Source: an uncultured bacterium (lineage in GTDB: Bacteria > Cyanobacteriota > Vampirovibrionia > Gastranaerophilales > Gastranaerophilaceae). Taken from it: a DNA stretch of 5,426 nt. The translations under genes were made by a program, and so were the position numbers. This document shows positions 1 to 5,426 of the stretch, in pieces. Under the pieces are notes generated by a model that ran no database searches, was not told the origin of the DNA, and worked only from the letters and a program-made list of their open reading frames with translations. Each line of letters opens with the position of its first letter. Within the stretch, counting starts at the first letter, position 1. The stretch is from positions 1 through 5,426 of the forward strand of contig CAMHDG010000126.1 of the NCBI GenBank assembly GCA_946183815.1. Direction: 5' to 3'.

Positions 1-528
1 AATTCTGAAAAAGCCTGTTCCTTTTCTTTTGACTGTTGGGATAAAATACAATTTTTCAACAAGTTTCATAACAAATTGGGTCAACTTGTTAAAGTAGGCA
101 AAAGTTTGAGTGAGGGCAGAAAAATCTACAATTTCACCAAAACCGCCAAAATAGTCTAATACCAAATCAAGAGGCATAACATATCCGATTTCTTCTTCAA
201 CCTCTTTTGAGGTAAATCTGAACATTGAACCTTTTGATTTTAAGTAATACTGAAAGTTATTTGTCGGAGTAACAAAGAAGGATAACTTGCTGTTTTGTTC
301 ATCTCCATCGTTAATCAAAAAGAAATCAGTATTTCTTACAGGAGGGTTAGGGCTTAAAAATATTCCCTCAAATTCATCTTCTATCAGTTGATAGATTAAA
401 CTTAATGTATATCTGAAATCTTTGTTTTTAAAGTTATTAGGATTTTCGCTTAAATTAAAAAATAACTCATCTACATTGTTTTTTTTGAACGATAAATCAA
501 TGTCTAATTCTTTTGTTTCACTAACCAA
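1..528 (-). CDS. N-terminal part of a possible SNF2-family helicase (partial, runs off the left edge)
   Basis: An open frame of 176 codons runs without a stop from a TTG codon at 528-526 to the window edge, so the C-terminal part is missing. I chose TTG because a strong Shine-Dalgarno (GGGGGAG at 534-540) sits 5 bases upstream, no ATG occurs in the first third of the frame, and an in-frame stop lies upstream at 556-558. The protein begins MVSETKELDIDLSF, is soluble and acidic, and has no signal peptide or membrane segment. The last visible 45 residues (FSALTQTFAYFNKL, then LVEKLYFIPTVKRKGTGFF) resemble the stretch before the ATPase core of bacterial SNF2 helicases (the SNF2-helicase-associated/DUF3670 region), which typically reads 'L..rg.f.P.l.r...g..ar'. 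The helicase motifs themselves would lie outside the window. That the gene is real is near certain; the family is a tentative inference from this short pattern. Confidence 0.6.
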   Translation of the reverse strand, partial: MVSETKELDIDLSFKKNNVDELFFNLSENPNNFKNKDFRYTLSLIYQLIEDEFEGIFLSPNPPVRNTDFFLINDGDEQNSKLSFFVTPTNNFQYYLKSKGSMFRFTSKEVEEEIGYVMPLDLVLDYFGGFGEIVDFSALTQTFAYFNKLTQFVMKLVEKLYFIPTVKRKGTGFFRI

Positions 529-552
529 AATATCTCCCCCAACAATGTGTAT

Positions 553-581
553 ATTTTAGCAAAAAGATAACAAATTTTCAA
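553..581 (-). promoter_or_regulatory. Sigma-70-type promoter for the TTG-started gene
   Basis: Read on the minus strand, TTGAAA (581-576) and TAAAAT (558-553) are separated by exactly 17 bases; each hexamer is one or two changes from consensus. The predicted transcript starts near 546, about 18 bases before the TTG start and just ahead of the GGGGGAG ribosome binding site. It lies in the short gap after the stop codon of the upstream gene, so the downstream gene can be transcribed independently of the paralogue pair. I saw no terminator hairpin in the gap, so read-through from upstream is also possible. Confidence 0.6.
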
Positions 582-583
582 GT

Positions 584-1468
584 TTACTTTTTCTCTGCTC
601 TGTCACGGGAATTGATATTTTCCTCAAATTGTCTAAAGGTGTCAGTTCCTACAAGTTGTTCAAGTTGAGAGCGTTTTTCAATAAACCTGTTTTTTGCTTT
701 TCTTTGCAAATCCACTGCTTCTCTATAATATGCATCAGTGATTATAATAACTTCTTTTTTATTGTTTTGAATTCCGTTAAACCCGTAATATCTTGTTTTT
801 GCAATTTCGGAGCGCATATTATAGACTTCTCTTGCGGTCATATAGTCGTAATATTGTTCAACTACTTTTTGCTGTAAGTCATCAATTTTATGTACAAGTA
901 TAATCATATCGGCATCACCGACTTTTGTGTATTTGTAATTAAGTGCTTTTGTGTCTTGAGATAGTATGCCCAGAGTGTTTCCTCCAATAAGTGATGTTGC
1001 GTACAAAAGTGGATTCCCGCTTCCTGCTCCGATTAGGGTTGACATATTTGCGATGGTTGATAAAACTTTCTTTACGGTTGTGTGGCTTGGTTTATCAGCA
1101 TCAGGATTTGAGAGTTTGTAGAGTGCGAATTTTATTGTGTCGCTTTTTGTTGCTGCGCCTTGCCATAATAGTGATACGTCTGCAAGTATCTCATCATAAT
1201 CTATTTGAAGATTTTGTGAGATTTCTTTTGAGATTCTTTTTATACTTAAATCAGCATAAGTAAGATTTGCATCTTCTATACTGTTTTCGGTGTGAAGAGC
1301 CTTCGTATCTATAATATCAGGGTTAACATCCATTTTGTTTTCAACCTCGTCAGTTGTGCCGAGTCTGTAGGCAGGGTCTTTTACTGTCGTCAGTTGTTCA
1401 TACGTAAGAGCAAAAGACGGCATTGAGAAGATTAGGGATATTAGAATTGCTGATATTAGTTTCTTCAT
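584..1468 (-). CDS. Exported helical protein with TolC-like hairpin, paralogue 2 of a tandem pair
   Basis: A 294-residue protein of unrecognised family. Residues 1-20 form a clear signal peptide (MKK, hydrophobic ILISLIF, probable cleavage after SFA), so it acts outside the cytoplasm. A conserved block LADVSLLWQG (95-104) and FALYKL (114-119) is followed by a Gly/Ser-rich, moderately hydrophobic stretch (about 135-170). The C-terminal part (about 190-275) is a long helical hairpin: DDLQ (196-199), YYDY (206-209), and a closing helix ending LEQLVG (269-274). This resembles one helical repeat of TolC-family efflux proteins, which typically ends 'L..L.G', but I see no beta-barrel strands and the protein is far shorter than TolC (over 400 residues). 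Its start ATG overlaps the stop of the preceding paralogue as ATGA, with AAGGAT (1477-1482) 8 bases upstream, so translation is probably coupled. The signal peptide is firm, TolC kinship is inference, and the exact role is unknown. Confidence 0.85.
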   Translation of the reverse strand: MKKLISAILISLIFSMPSFALTYEQLTTVKDPAYRLGTTDEVENKMDVNPDIIDTKALHTENSIEDANLTYADLSIKRISKEISQNLQIDYDEILADVSLLWQGAATKSDTIKFALYKLSNPDADKPSHTTVKKVLSTIANMSTLIGAGSGNPLLYATSLIGGNTLGILSQDTKALNYKYTKVGDADMIILVHKIDDLQQKVVEQYYDYMTAREVYNMRSEIAKTRYYGFNGIQNNKKEVIIITDAYYREAVDLQRKAKNRFIEKRSQLEQLVGTDTFRQFEENINSRDRAEKK

Positions 1469-2322
1469 TTTAGTTTATCCTTATTAAACAGAGCCGATTC
1501 AAAATCGTATCTGTAAAGCGTAAGTTTATCAACCGCCGATTTGCCTGCGAGTCTTTGTAGTACTGCGTGGTATTTTTTTGCGTTTTGAACCTCCTCAAAC
1601 TCCTGAACTATCATATTGTCATACAGTGATGACGATATTGTTAAATCGAGTACATCACCGCTCTTTTGGGCTTTATCGTAATTCTTTGCATAAAGTAAAA
1701 TTCTCTCTCTTGTTTCTTTAATCATAATAAGAGAGTTTTTGTAGTTGTAGTAGGTTGATATGATAGTGTCCTGTAAATCTTCAATCAGTCCTGCAAGTTC
1801 TATAAGTTCAGTATCAGTCAGCGGTACTTCTTTTGGTACATTTTTTCTGTTAAGTAACGATTGGGCTAATCTTCCTGCGGAATAAGATGCGGTTTGAATA
1901 CCATAGTTGCCACCAACAAGGCTCGGAACGAGAGATGCTCCGGATATAATTGCAGACAATGTTTTAGCCATAAGCGAGGAGTGTATTCTCCTTTGGCTTT
2001 CCGGGGTTGCAAGTTTTTTTAGAGCAAACTCTATAACCTTGTTGTTTTCTATTGTACCTTTCCATAGAAGTTCAATATCAGCAAGATCTTTTTCTTTTTG
2101 GAGTTTTATTAACTCGTCCATCATCTGTTTATCGTTTATTAGAAGCGAGCCTGATATATTTTTCTTTTGGGGGGTGGTCTTATATTTTTCCTTTTCTACT
2201 CCGTTTAAAACGACCTCTTGAGATTTTTTAGGCATATTAACAGTGTTTGCAAAGGTTATTTCGTTTACCCCCAAACTAAAACTTACCCCAAAAATTATTG
2301 CGATAGCCCCTAATCTTTTCAT
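1465..2322 (-). CDS. Exported helical protein with TolC-like hairpin, paralogue 1 of a tandem pair
   Basis: A 285-residue protein if it starts at the ATG at 2322-2320, which gives a normal signal peptide (MKRLGAIAIIFGVSFSLG, probable cleavage after TFA). An in-frame ATG at 2340 would add six residues (MWYKFI) before it. Neither start has a good Shine-Dalgarno. It is plainly homologous to the next gene: LADIELLWKG matches LADVSLLWQG, IEFALKKL matches IKFALYKL, and both have a following His, KxLS, EDLQ/DDLQ, YYNY/YYDY and a terminal QRLAG/EQLVG. The region from TDTELIEL to LQRLAG (residues 169-260) reads like a TolC-family helical hairpin, including a Y..A..SGD turn. The N-terminal 60 residues are low-complexity and Lys-rich, probably a flexible linker. 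It is the first gene of the coupled pair and diverges from a TPR gene across a 112 bp gap that carries a strong dyad. Function unknown; an envelope role is inferred. Confidence 0.83.
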   Translation of the reverse strand: MKRLGAIAIIFGVSFSLGVNEITFANTVNMPKKSQEVVLNGVEKEKYKTTPQKKNISGSLLINDKQMMDELIKLQKEKDLADIELLWKGTIENNKVIEFALKKLATPESQRRIHSSLMAKTLSAIISGASLVPSLVGGNYGIQTASYSAGRLAQSLLNRKNVPKEVPLTDTELIELAGLIEDLQDTIISTYYNYKNSLIMIKETRERILLYAKNYDKAQKSGDVLDLTISSSLYDNMIVQEFEEVQNAKKYHAVLQRLAGKSAVDKLTLYRYDFESALFNKDKLK

Positions 2323-2328
2323 AATAAA

Positions 2329-2358
2329 TTTATACCACATATAAAAATATTAATCCAA
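2329..2358 (-). promoter_or_regulatory. Possible promoter giving a leaderless transcript of the paralogue pair
   Basis: On the minus strand, TTGGAT (2358-2353) and TATAAA (2334-2329) are spaced by 18 bases. The first base after the usual 6-base offset is the A of the ATG at 2322, which would make the message leaderless and explain the missing ribosome binding site. The -35 matches consensus at only three of six positions, so this is a suggestion. Confidence 0.25.
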
Positions 2359-2380
2359 TGGTCTATAAATATCGACCATT
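2357..2380. promoter_or_regulatory. 24 bp inverted repeat, probable operator in the divergent gap
   Basis: AATGGTC (2357-2363) and GACCATT (2374-2380) are perfect inverted 7-mers. In the 10-base centre, ATA (2365-2367) pairs with TAT (2370-2372), so 20 of 24 positions are symmetric. The dyad lies between divergent gene starts, where a terminator would be out of place, and overlaps the possible -35 of the leftward pair. A dimeric helix-turn-helix regulator is the natural binder, but none is encoded in the window. The arms could also form a small hairpin in a transcript. Confidence 0.5.
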
Positions 2381-2424
2381 TGTATGTTATTTCATTCTGC
2401 TCTGGCATGTAAAATAGAATTGGT

Positions 2425-2428
2425 GGAG
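2425..2428 (+). promoter_or_regulatory. Ribosome binding site deciding the TPR gene start
   Basis: GGAG inside the purine run GGTGGAGAGAGAT lies 6 bases before the ATG at 2435. The longer in-frame start at 2384 has no such site and would place the dyad directly against its start codon. A weak -10 (TAAAAT, 2410-2415) lies just upstream, without a recognisable -35. Confidence 0.65.
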
Positions 2429-2434
2429 AGAGAT

Positions 2435-3214
2435 ATGGAAAACAATAAAATGAGTTATGTTTCTGCAGTAACTCACGAGTCGAAAATAGATAATATAGTA
2501 AAAATGTCAAAAGAGGACTTTCTTAAATATGCGTCAAAAGCGGATAATTTAAGAAAAGCAGGTCAGTACAAAGAGTCTGTTGCCTGCTATTTGCAGTCAA
2601 TAATGTTAGAGCGTAATAATTATCGTTCTTACCTTGGGTTAGGTCAGTCTTATAAATATTTGAATGACTACGATAAGGCGATAAAAACATTAGAAAAATC
2701 TGCGCAGATAAACCCAACCGATTATAAAGTTTTCTATGAAATGGGTATATGTTATCTGTTAAAGGCGATGCCCGAAGAGGCAATAAAATGTTTTCAAAAG
2801 TCAGTTATGCTTGACAGAAGTCAACTTGATGTTCAATTACAGTTAGCCTTGGCACACGAACTTGTTGATGAAAAAGATATGGCAATGCTTATATATAATA
2901 AGTTAATTGAAGAGCATCCCGAATATTTAAAGGCATCAAGCCATAAGGCTGCTTTGTTAATTTGTGATGGCAAATATTTAGAGGCAAGTAAAATCTTTTT
3001 TGATATTTTGAAACGTAATCCTGATTTTCACAGAGCATATTTTGGGCTTGCGGTTTGTTTTGATAATTTGAAAAAAGTTTCCGAGGCAAGAAGATTTTAT
3101 TCAAAATTCCTTAAAATTAAGCCTCACTCGTCGCATGCAGATTATGTAAAAGAAAGATTAAACGCATTAAAGCCGACAAGTTCTGCAAGACCCGAATATT
3201 TATCCCTCGTTTAA
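2435..3214 (+). CDS. Cytoplasmic protein of six tetratricopeptide repeats
   Basis: A 259-residue protein starting at MENNKMSYVS behind a good ribosome binding site; an upstream in-frame ATG at 2384 would add 17 residues. After a 28-residue N-terminal leader, six consecutive 34-residue TPR units cover residues 29-62, 63-96, 97-130, 131-164, 165-198 and 199-232. They show the usual pattern of small and aromatic residues (for example YLGLGQSYKYLNDYDKAIK in unit 2, with INP closing the helix pair), followed by a 27-residue tail. There is no signal peptide, membrane segment or catalytic domain, so it is most likely an intracellular scaffold that binds a partner protein or peptide; the partner is not indicated. 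It diverges from the exported paralogue pair and may share its control through the dyad. Its last 15 bases overlap the end of the convergent recombinase gene. TPR assignment is firm, biological role unknown. Confidence 0.9.
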   Translation: MENNKMSYVSAVTHESKIDNIVKMSKEDFLKYASKADNLRKAGQYKESVACYLQSIMLERNNYRSYLGLGQSYKYLNDYDKAIKTLEKSAQINPTDYKVFYEMGICYLLKAMPEEAIKCFQKSVMLDRSQLDVQLQLALAHELVDEKDMAMLIYNKLIEEHPEYLKASSHKAALLICDGKYLEASKIFFDILKRNPDFHRAYFGLAVCFDNLKKVSEARRFYSKFLKIKPHSSHADYVKERLNALKPTSSARPEYLSLV

Positions 3215-4150
3215 ATCGTTGTTCGTGAGAGTGGCATGCGGGTGCGCTTTAATATATTCCTGTGTTAAGTGTTGAGATGATATGTGGGTGTAAATTTGTG
3301 TGTTTGATATGCTTGCGTGACCCAGCAACTCTTGTACTACACGTAAATCTGCCCCGTTTTCAATCATTTTTGTTGCGAAACTATGTCTGAATACGTGAGG
3401 AGTAACGTGTTTTGGTAGTTGAATTTTATCAACAATGTCATTTATTGCGTTTCTTATGCTTTTATTTTGGAGTCTAAACCCTGTCTTGTTGATAAAGACC
3501 GGCGATTTTTCCGTTAACGGTGTCGGGTTGTCTTTTGCAATAAGCGGTCTTGCAACATCAATATATTGTTTTAAATATTTTTTTGCCCTCTCTGATACAA
3601 GAACAATCCTTTCTTTTGCACCTTTCCCAAATACTGTAATTTCATTTTCATCAAGATTAAGGTTTTCAAAATCAAGTCCGCTTAATTCTGATACACGCAT
3701 CCCTGTTGCCCAAAGCAGTTCAAGTATTGCTTTATTCCTCATCCCTGCAGGAGTGTTTATGTTCACGTTATCAAGCAGGGTTGACATCTCGTTATCCGTC
3801 AAAAATTTTGGCAGGGTTTTTGGTTTTTTTGGTGCGGTCAGATTTTCCGCAGGGTTTGATGAAAGATATTGGGTTTTATGCAGATATTTAAAGAATGTTC
3901 TTAGGGCTGCTATCTTTCTTGCAACGGTCGTTTTTTTATAATTGAATTTTTGGATAAAGTGCAGATATTCTCTCAACTTATTAAAATTAACCTTGTCAGG
4001 TGACAGATAATTACACCAGATAAAAAAACTCAATACATCTGACTTGTAGGCTCTTACGGTGTAGTTTGAAAAGTTCTTTTCCACACTTAAATAAGCGATA
4101 AAACTTTTAAGGTATCCATCAAAAGTAGTATTTGTTCCCATAAGAATCAT
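3200..4150 (-). CDS. xerC: XerC/XerD-type tyrosine recombinase
   Basis: A 316-residue site-specific recombinase of the tyrosine integrase family, close to the roughly 300 residues usual for XerC/XerD. The N-terminal core-binding (SAM-like) domain spans about 8-95, with YLSVEKNFSNYTVRAYKSDV typical of Xer proteins. The catalytic domain spans about 113-300 with every active-site residue visible: Arg152 (ATGMRVSELSGL), Lys176 (FGKGAKER), His252 and Arg255 (HVFRHSFAT), His278 (LLGHAS) and nucleophile Tyr287 (IYTH). Such enzymes normally resolve chromosome dimers at dif during division. No dif-like site, att repeat or phage gene is nearby, which favours housekeeping. XerC, XerD or a single-enzyme XerH/XerA-like role cannot be told apart here, so the symbol is provisional. 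Start: ATG at 4150 or 4141; the only Shine-Dalgarno-like GGA (4153-4155) is too near the first and far from the second. Confidence 0.92.
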   Translation of the reverse strand: MILMGTNTTFDGYLKSFIAYLSVEKNFSNYTVRAYKSDVLSFFIWCNYLSPDKVNFNKLREYLHFIQKFNYKKTTVARKIAALRTFFKYLHKTQYLSSNPAENLTAPKKPKTLPKFLTDNEMSTLLDNVNINTPAGMRNKAILELLWATGMRVSELSGLDFENLNLDENEITVFGKGAKERIVLVSERAKKYLKQYIDVARPLIAKDNPTPLTEKSPVFINKTGFRLQNKSIRNAINDIVDKIQLPKHVTPHVFRHSFATKMIENGADLRVVQELLGHASISNTQIYTHISSQHLTQEYIKAHPHATLTNNDLNEG

Positions 4151-4158
4151 TATCCATG

Positions 4159-4187
4159 TTGTATTTTCTTACTTACTATTATACAAT
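4159..4187 (+). promoter_or_regulatory. Probable promoter for the exported TPR gene
   Basis: TTGTAT (4159-4164) and TACAAT (4182-4187) are separated by 17 bases; the -10 matches consensus at five of six positions, the -35 at three. Transcription would begin near 4194, giving a leader of about 38 bases that contains the AGAGG ribosome binding site at 4217-4221. The two divergent -10 boxes overlap by two bases. Confidence 0.45.
4178..4183 (-). promoter_or_regulatory. Consensus -10 element for the recombinase gene
   Basis: A perfect TATAAT on the minus strand lies 27 bases before the ATG at 4150, giving a leader of about 20 bases. At 16 to 18 bases upstream I see no good -35 hexamer (GATAGC is the 17-base option), so the promoter may be weak or need an activator. 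It overlaps the rightward -10 described separately. Confidence 0.45.
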
Positions 4188-4231
4188 AAATATATAGTAT
4201 GCTATCTGGTAGTAATAGAGGTATATATTTT

Positions 4232-5426
4232 ATGAACAAGAAGATGATAGTAGGAGCGCTGATTCCCGTATTGTTGATGGGAAATACATTTGCCTATTCA
4301 GCAACAATAGATTTAGATAAGAATATTGCACAAATAAACAGTTCTATTGAAAAAGCAAATTACAGAGGGGCTGATGATGTTGTGTATAAGACATTACAGC
4401 AGTATAAGGATAATAGAGAAGTACAGGCTCTTGCGGCTGTTTCTTGGGCTTTACAGGGCAAGTTAGAACTTGCACAAGACCAGATTGATAAGTTAAAAGA
4501 CATTATCCCTAAAAACTCTAATCTGCACTTTGCGCAAGGTGTGGTGTTCTACAAAAGAATTACATCTTCTAATATGGCATTCAGAACAAAAACCGAGTCA
4601 TTGTTTGATATAGCAGAAAGAGAATTTAGATATGCTATCCAACTTGATTCAAATAATTACAAAGCATACAACGCATTAGGCGTGGTTGAATTAAAGAAAG
4701 GTAATGTTGAAGAAGCAAGAAAAAATATCGAAAAAGCACTTGAACTTTGTCCTAACTACGCTATTGCAGTTGATAATTTGGGAACAGTTTGTTTAGCGGA
4801 AGAAGATGTTTCAAAAGCAGAACATTACTTTAAAAAGGCAATAGAGATTAACCCTAACTCGTCGTCAGCATATTACCACTTGGCACAATTAGAGTGTGAA
4901 AGGGGTAATTATTCAAAATGTTTGACGTACCTCGATAAATGTCTTGCGTGGAAAGGATATTCCAGTTACGCATATAATTTAAGAGGTGATGCATTCAGAC
5001 TGCAAGGCAACGAGGCTGCCGCTATTGCTGCTTACAAAAAAGCGATTGAAATTACTCCTGAAAATTTAGCACCTTATGCTAATCTTGCGGCTATTTATGA
5101 GGGCAGAAAAGATTTTGAATTAGCGCTGGATGCTTATAAAACAATTTTATCTATTAATCCAAATTCGGAACAAACATTGTTGAAACTTGCTGATATGTAC
5201 CTTGAAACAGGTAAATATGATGATGCAATAGCACTTTATTATAAGTTGAACAATAATTTGAGAACAGAAGGTATCAAAGGGTTAGCGTCTGCTTATTACG
5301 GAATGGCTATGGATTCAGCAAATAAGGCTAATTTCTCTTCTGATACAAAGTTATTAGAGGCTTATAACTATTTGGAAAAAGCAATACAAATGAACCCTGG
5401 TGATTTAGAATTGTATCTTGCAAAAG
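4232..5426 (+). CDS. Exported TPR-repeat protein (partial, runs off the right edge)
   Basis: An open frame of 398 codons continues past the window end. It starts at the ATG at 4232, with AGAGG 10 bases upstream. Residues 1-21 form a signal peptide (MNKKM, hydrophobic VGALIPVLLMG, probable cleavage after TFA), so the protein is periplasmic or otherwise extracytoplasmic. Residues 27-142 are diverged, TPR-like helices. From 143, six 34-residue TPR units follow in strict register: 143-176, 177-210, 211-244, 245-278, 279-312 and 313-346. Another unit, interrupted by an insert, is under way near 373-398 (YLEKAIQMNP). Five cysteines cluster in 173-237, unusual for an exported protein. No enzymatic domain is visible so far. 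It diverges from the recombinase with an 81 bp gap. TPR assignment and export are well supported; the role, perhaps a scaffold in an envelope complex, is unknown. Confidence 0.88.
   Translation, partial: MNKKMIVGALIPVLLMGNTFAYSATIDLDKNIAQINSSIEKANYRGADDVVYKTLQQYKDNREVQALAAVSWALQGKLELAQDQIDKLKDIIPKNSNLHFAQGVVFYKRITSSNMAFRTKTESLFDIAEREFRYAIQLDSNNYKAYNALGVVELKKGNVEEARKNIEKALELCPNYAIAVDNLGTVCLAEEDVSKAEHYFKKAIEINPNSSSAYYHLAQLECERGNYSKCLTYLDKCLAWKGYSSYAYNLRGDAFRLQGNEAAAIAAYKKAIEITPENLAPYANLAAIYEGRKDFELALDAYKTILSINPNSEQTLLKLADMYLETGKYDDAIALYYKLNNNLRTEGIKGLASAYYGMAMDSANKANFSSDTKLLEAYNYLEKAIQMNPGDLELYLAK

Noticed and set aside
629..1263. Plus-strand open frames at 629-877 and 991-1263
   Set aside because: They lie antisense to the well-supported exported protein, have no ribosome binding sites, and give hydrophobic, low-complexity translations typical of shadows.
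2319..3104. Minus-strand open frames across the first TPR gene and the divergent gap
   Set aside because: They overlap six clean TPR units on the other strand and the gene starts, with no start signals of their own.
2918..3202. Repeated 12-mer CCCGAATATTTA at 2918-2929 and 3191-3202
   Set aside because: Both copies encode Pro-Glu-Tyr-Leu in the same TPR protein, in the same frame; coincidence of codon use is enough, and there is no extended similarity.
3435..3941. Plus-strand open frame of 168 codons
   Set aside because: It is fully antisense to the catalytic domain of the tyrosine recombinase, whose active-site residues are intact; the translation matches no family I know.
3200..4150. Recombinase as the integrase of a mobile element or integron
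   Set aside because: No direct repeats, tRNA gene, attachment sites, excisionase or cargo genes are visible, and the protein has standard Xer length and motifs without an integron-specific insert.
4150..4158. DnaA-box-like TTATCCATG beside the recombinase start
   Set aside because: A single inexact 9-mer with no companions or AT-rich unwinding element; it does not support an origin.

Overview
This AT-rich window, with its short intergenic gaps and A/T-rich codon use, holds five protein genes and no RNA gene, CRISPR array or insertion sequence that I can see. The standard genetic code fits throughout. The genes have the flavour of an uncultured gut bacterium; Gastranaerophilales/Melainabacteria (non-photosynthetic relatives of Cyanobacteria) is my best guess. 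That guess rests on gene style and general impression, not on a marker gene, and is weak.

Layout. Positions 1-528 (minus) hold the first 176 codons of a gene that starts at TTG behind a strong ribosome binding site. It has its own promoter of near-consensus sigma-70 type in the 55 bp gap that follows, and it may encode an SNF2-family helicase. Positions 584-2322 (minus) hold two tandem genes for exported proteins that are clear paralogues of each other. They are joined by an ATGA stop/start overlap, so they form a translationally coupled pair. Their C-terminal halves resemble one alpha-hairpin repeat of TolC-type outer-membrane factors, but no beta-barrel part is evident. Positions 2341-2434 form a divergent regulatory gap with a conspicuous 24 bp inverted repeat. 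Positions 2435-3214 (plus) encode a cytoplasmic protein made almost wholly of six TPR units. It converges on, and overlaps by 15 bp, a XerC/XerD-type tyrosine recombinase gene at 3200-4150 (minus) with a complete catalytic set. A second divergent gap (4151-4231) contains facing -10 elements. From 4232 a second TPR protein, this one with a signal peptide, runs off the right end.

How they might work together. The two coupled paralogues probably act together at the cell envelope. The first TPR gene shares its control region with them and could be co-regulated through the dyad. The recombinase is most likely the housekeeping chromosome-dimer resolution enzyme rather than part of a mobile element, since no attachment sites, repeats or phage genes accompany it. 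I found no convincing defence or mobile system; the most novel material is the TolC-hairpin-like paralogue pair and the palindrome in front of it.
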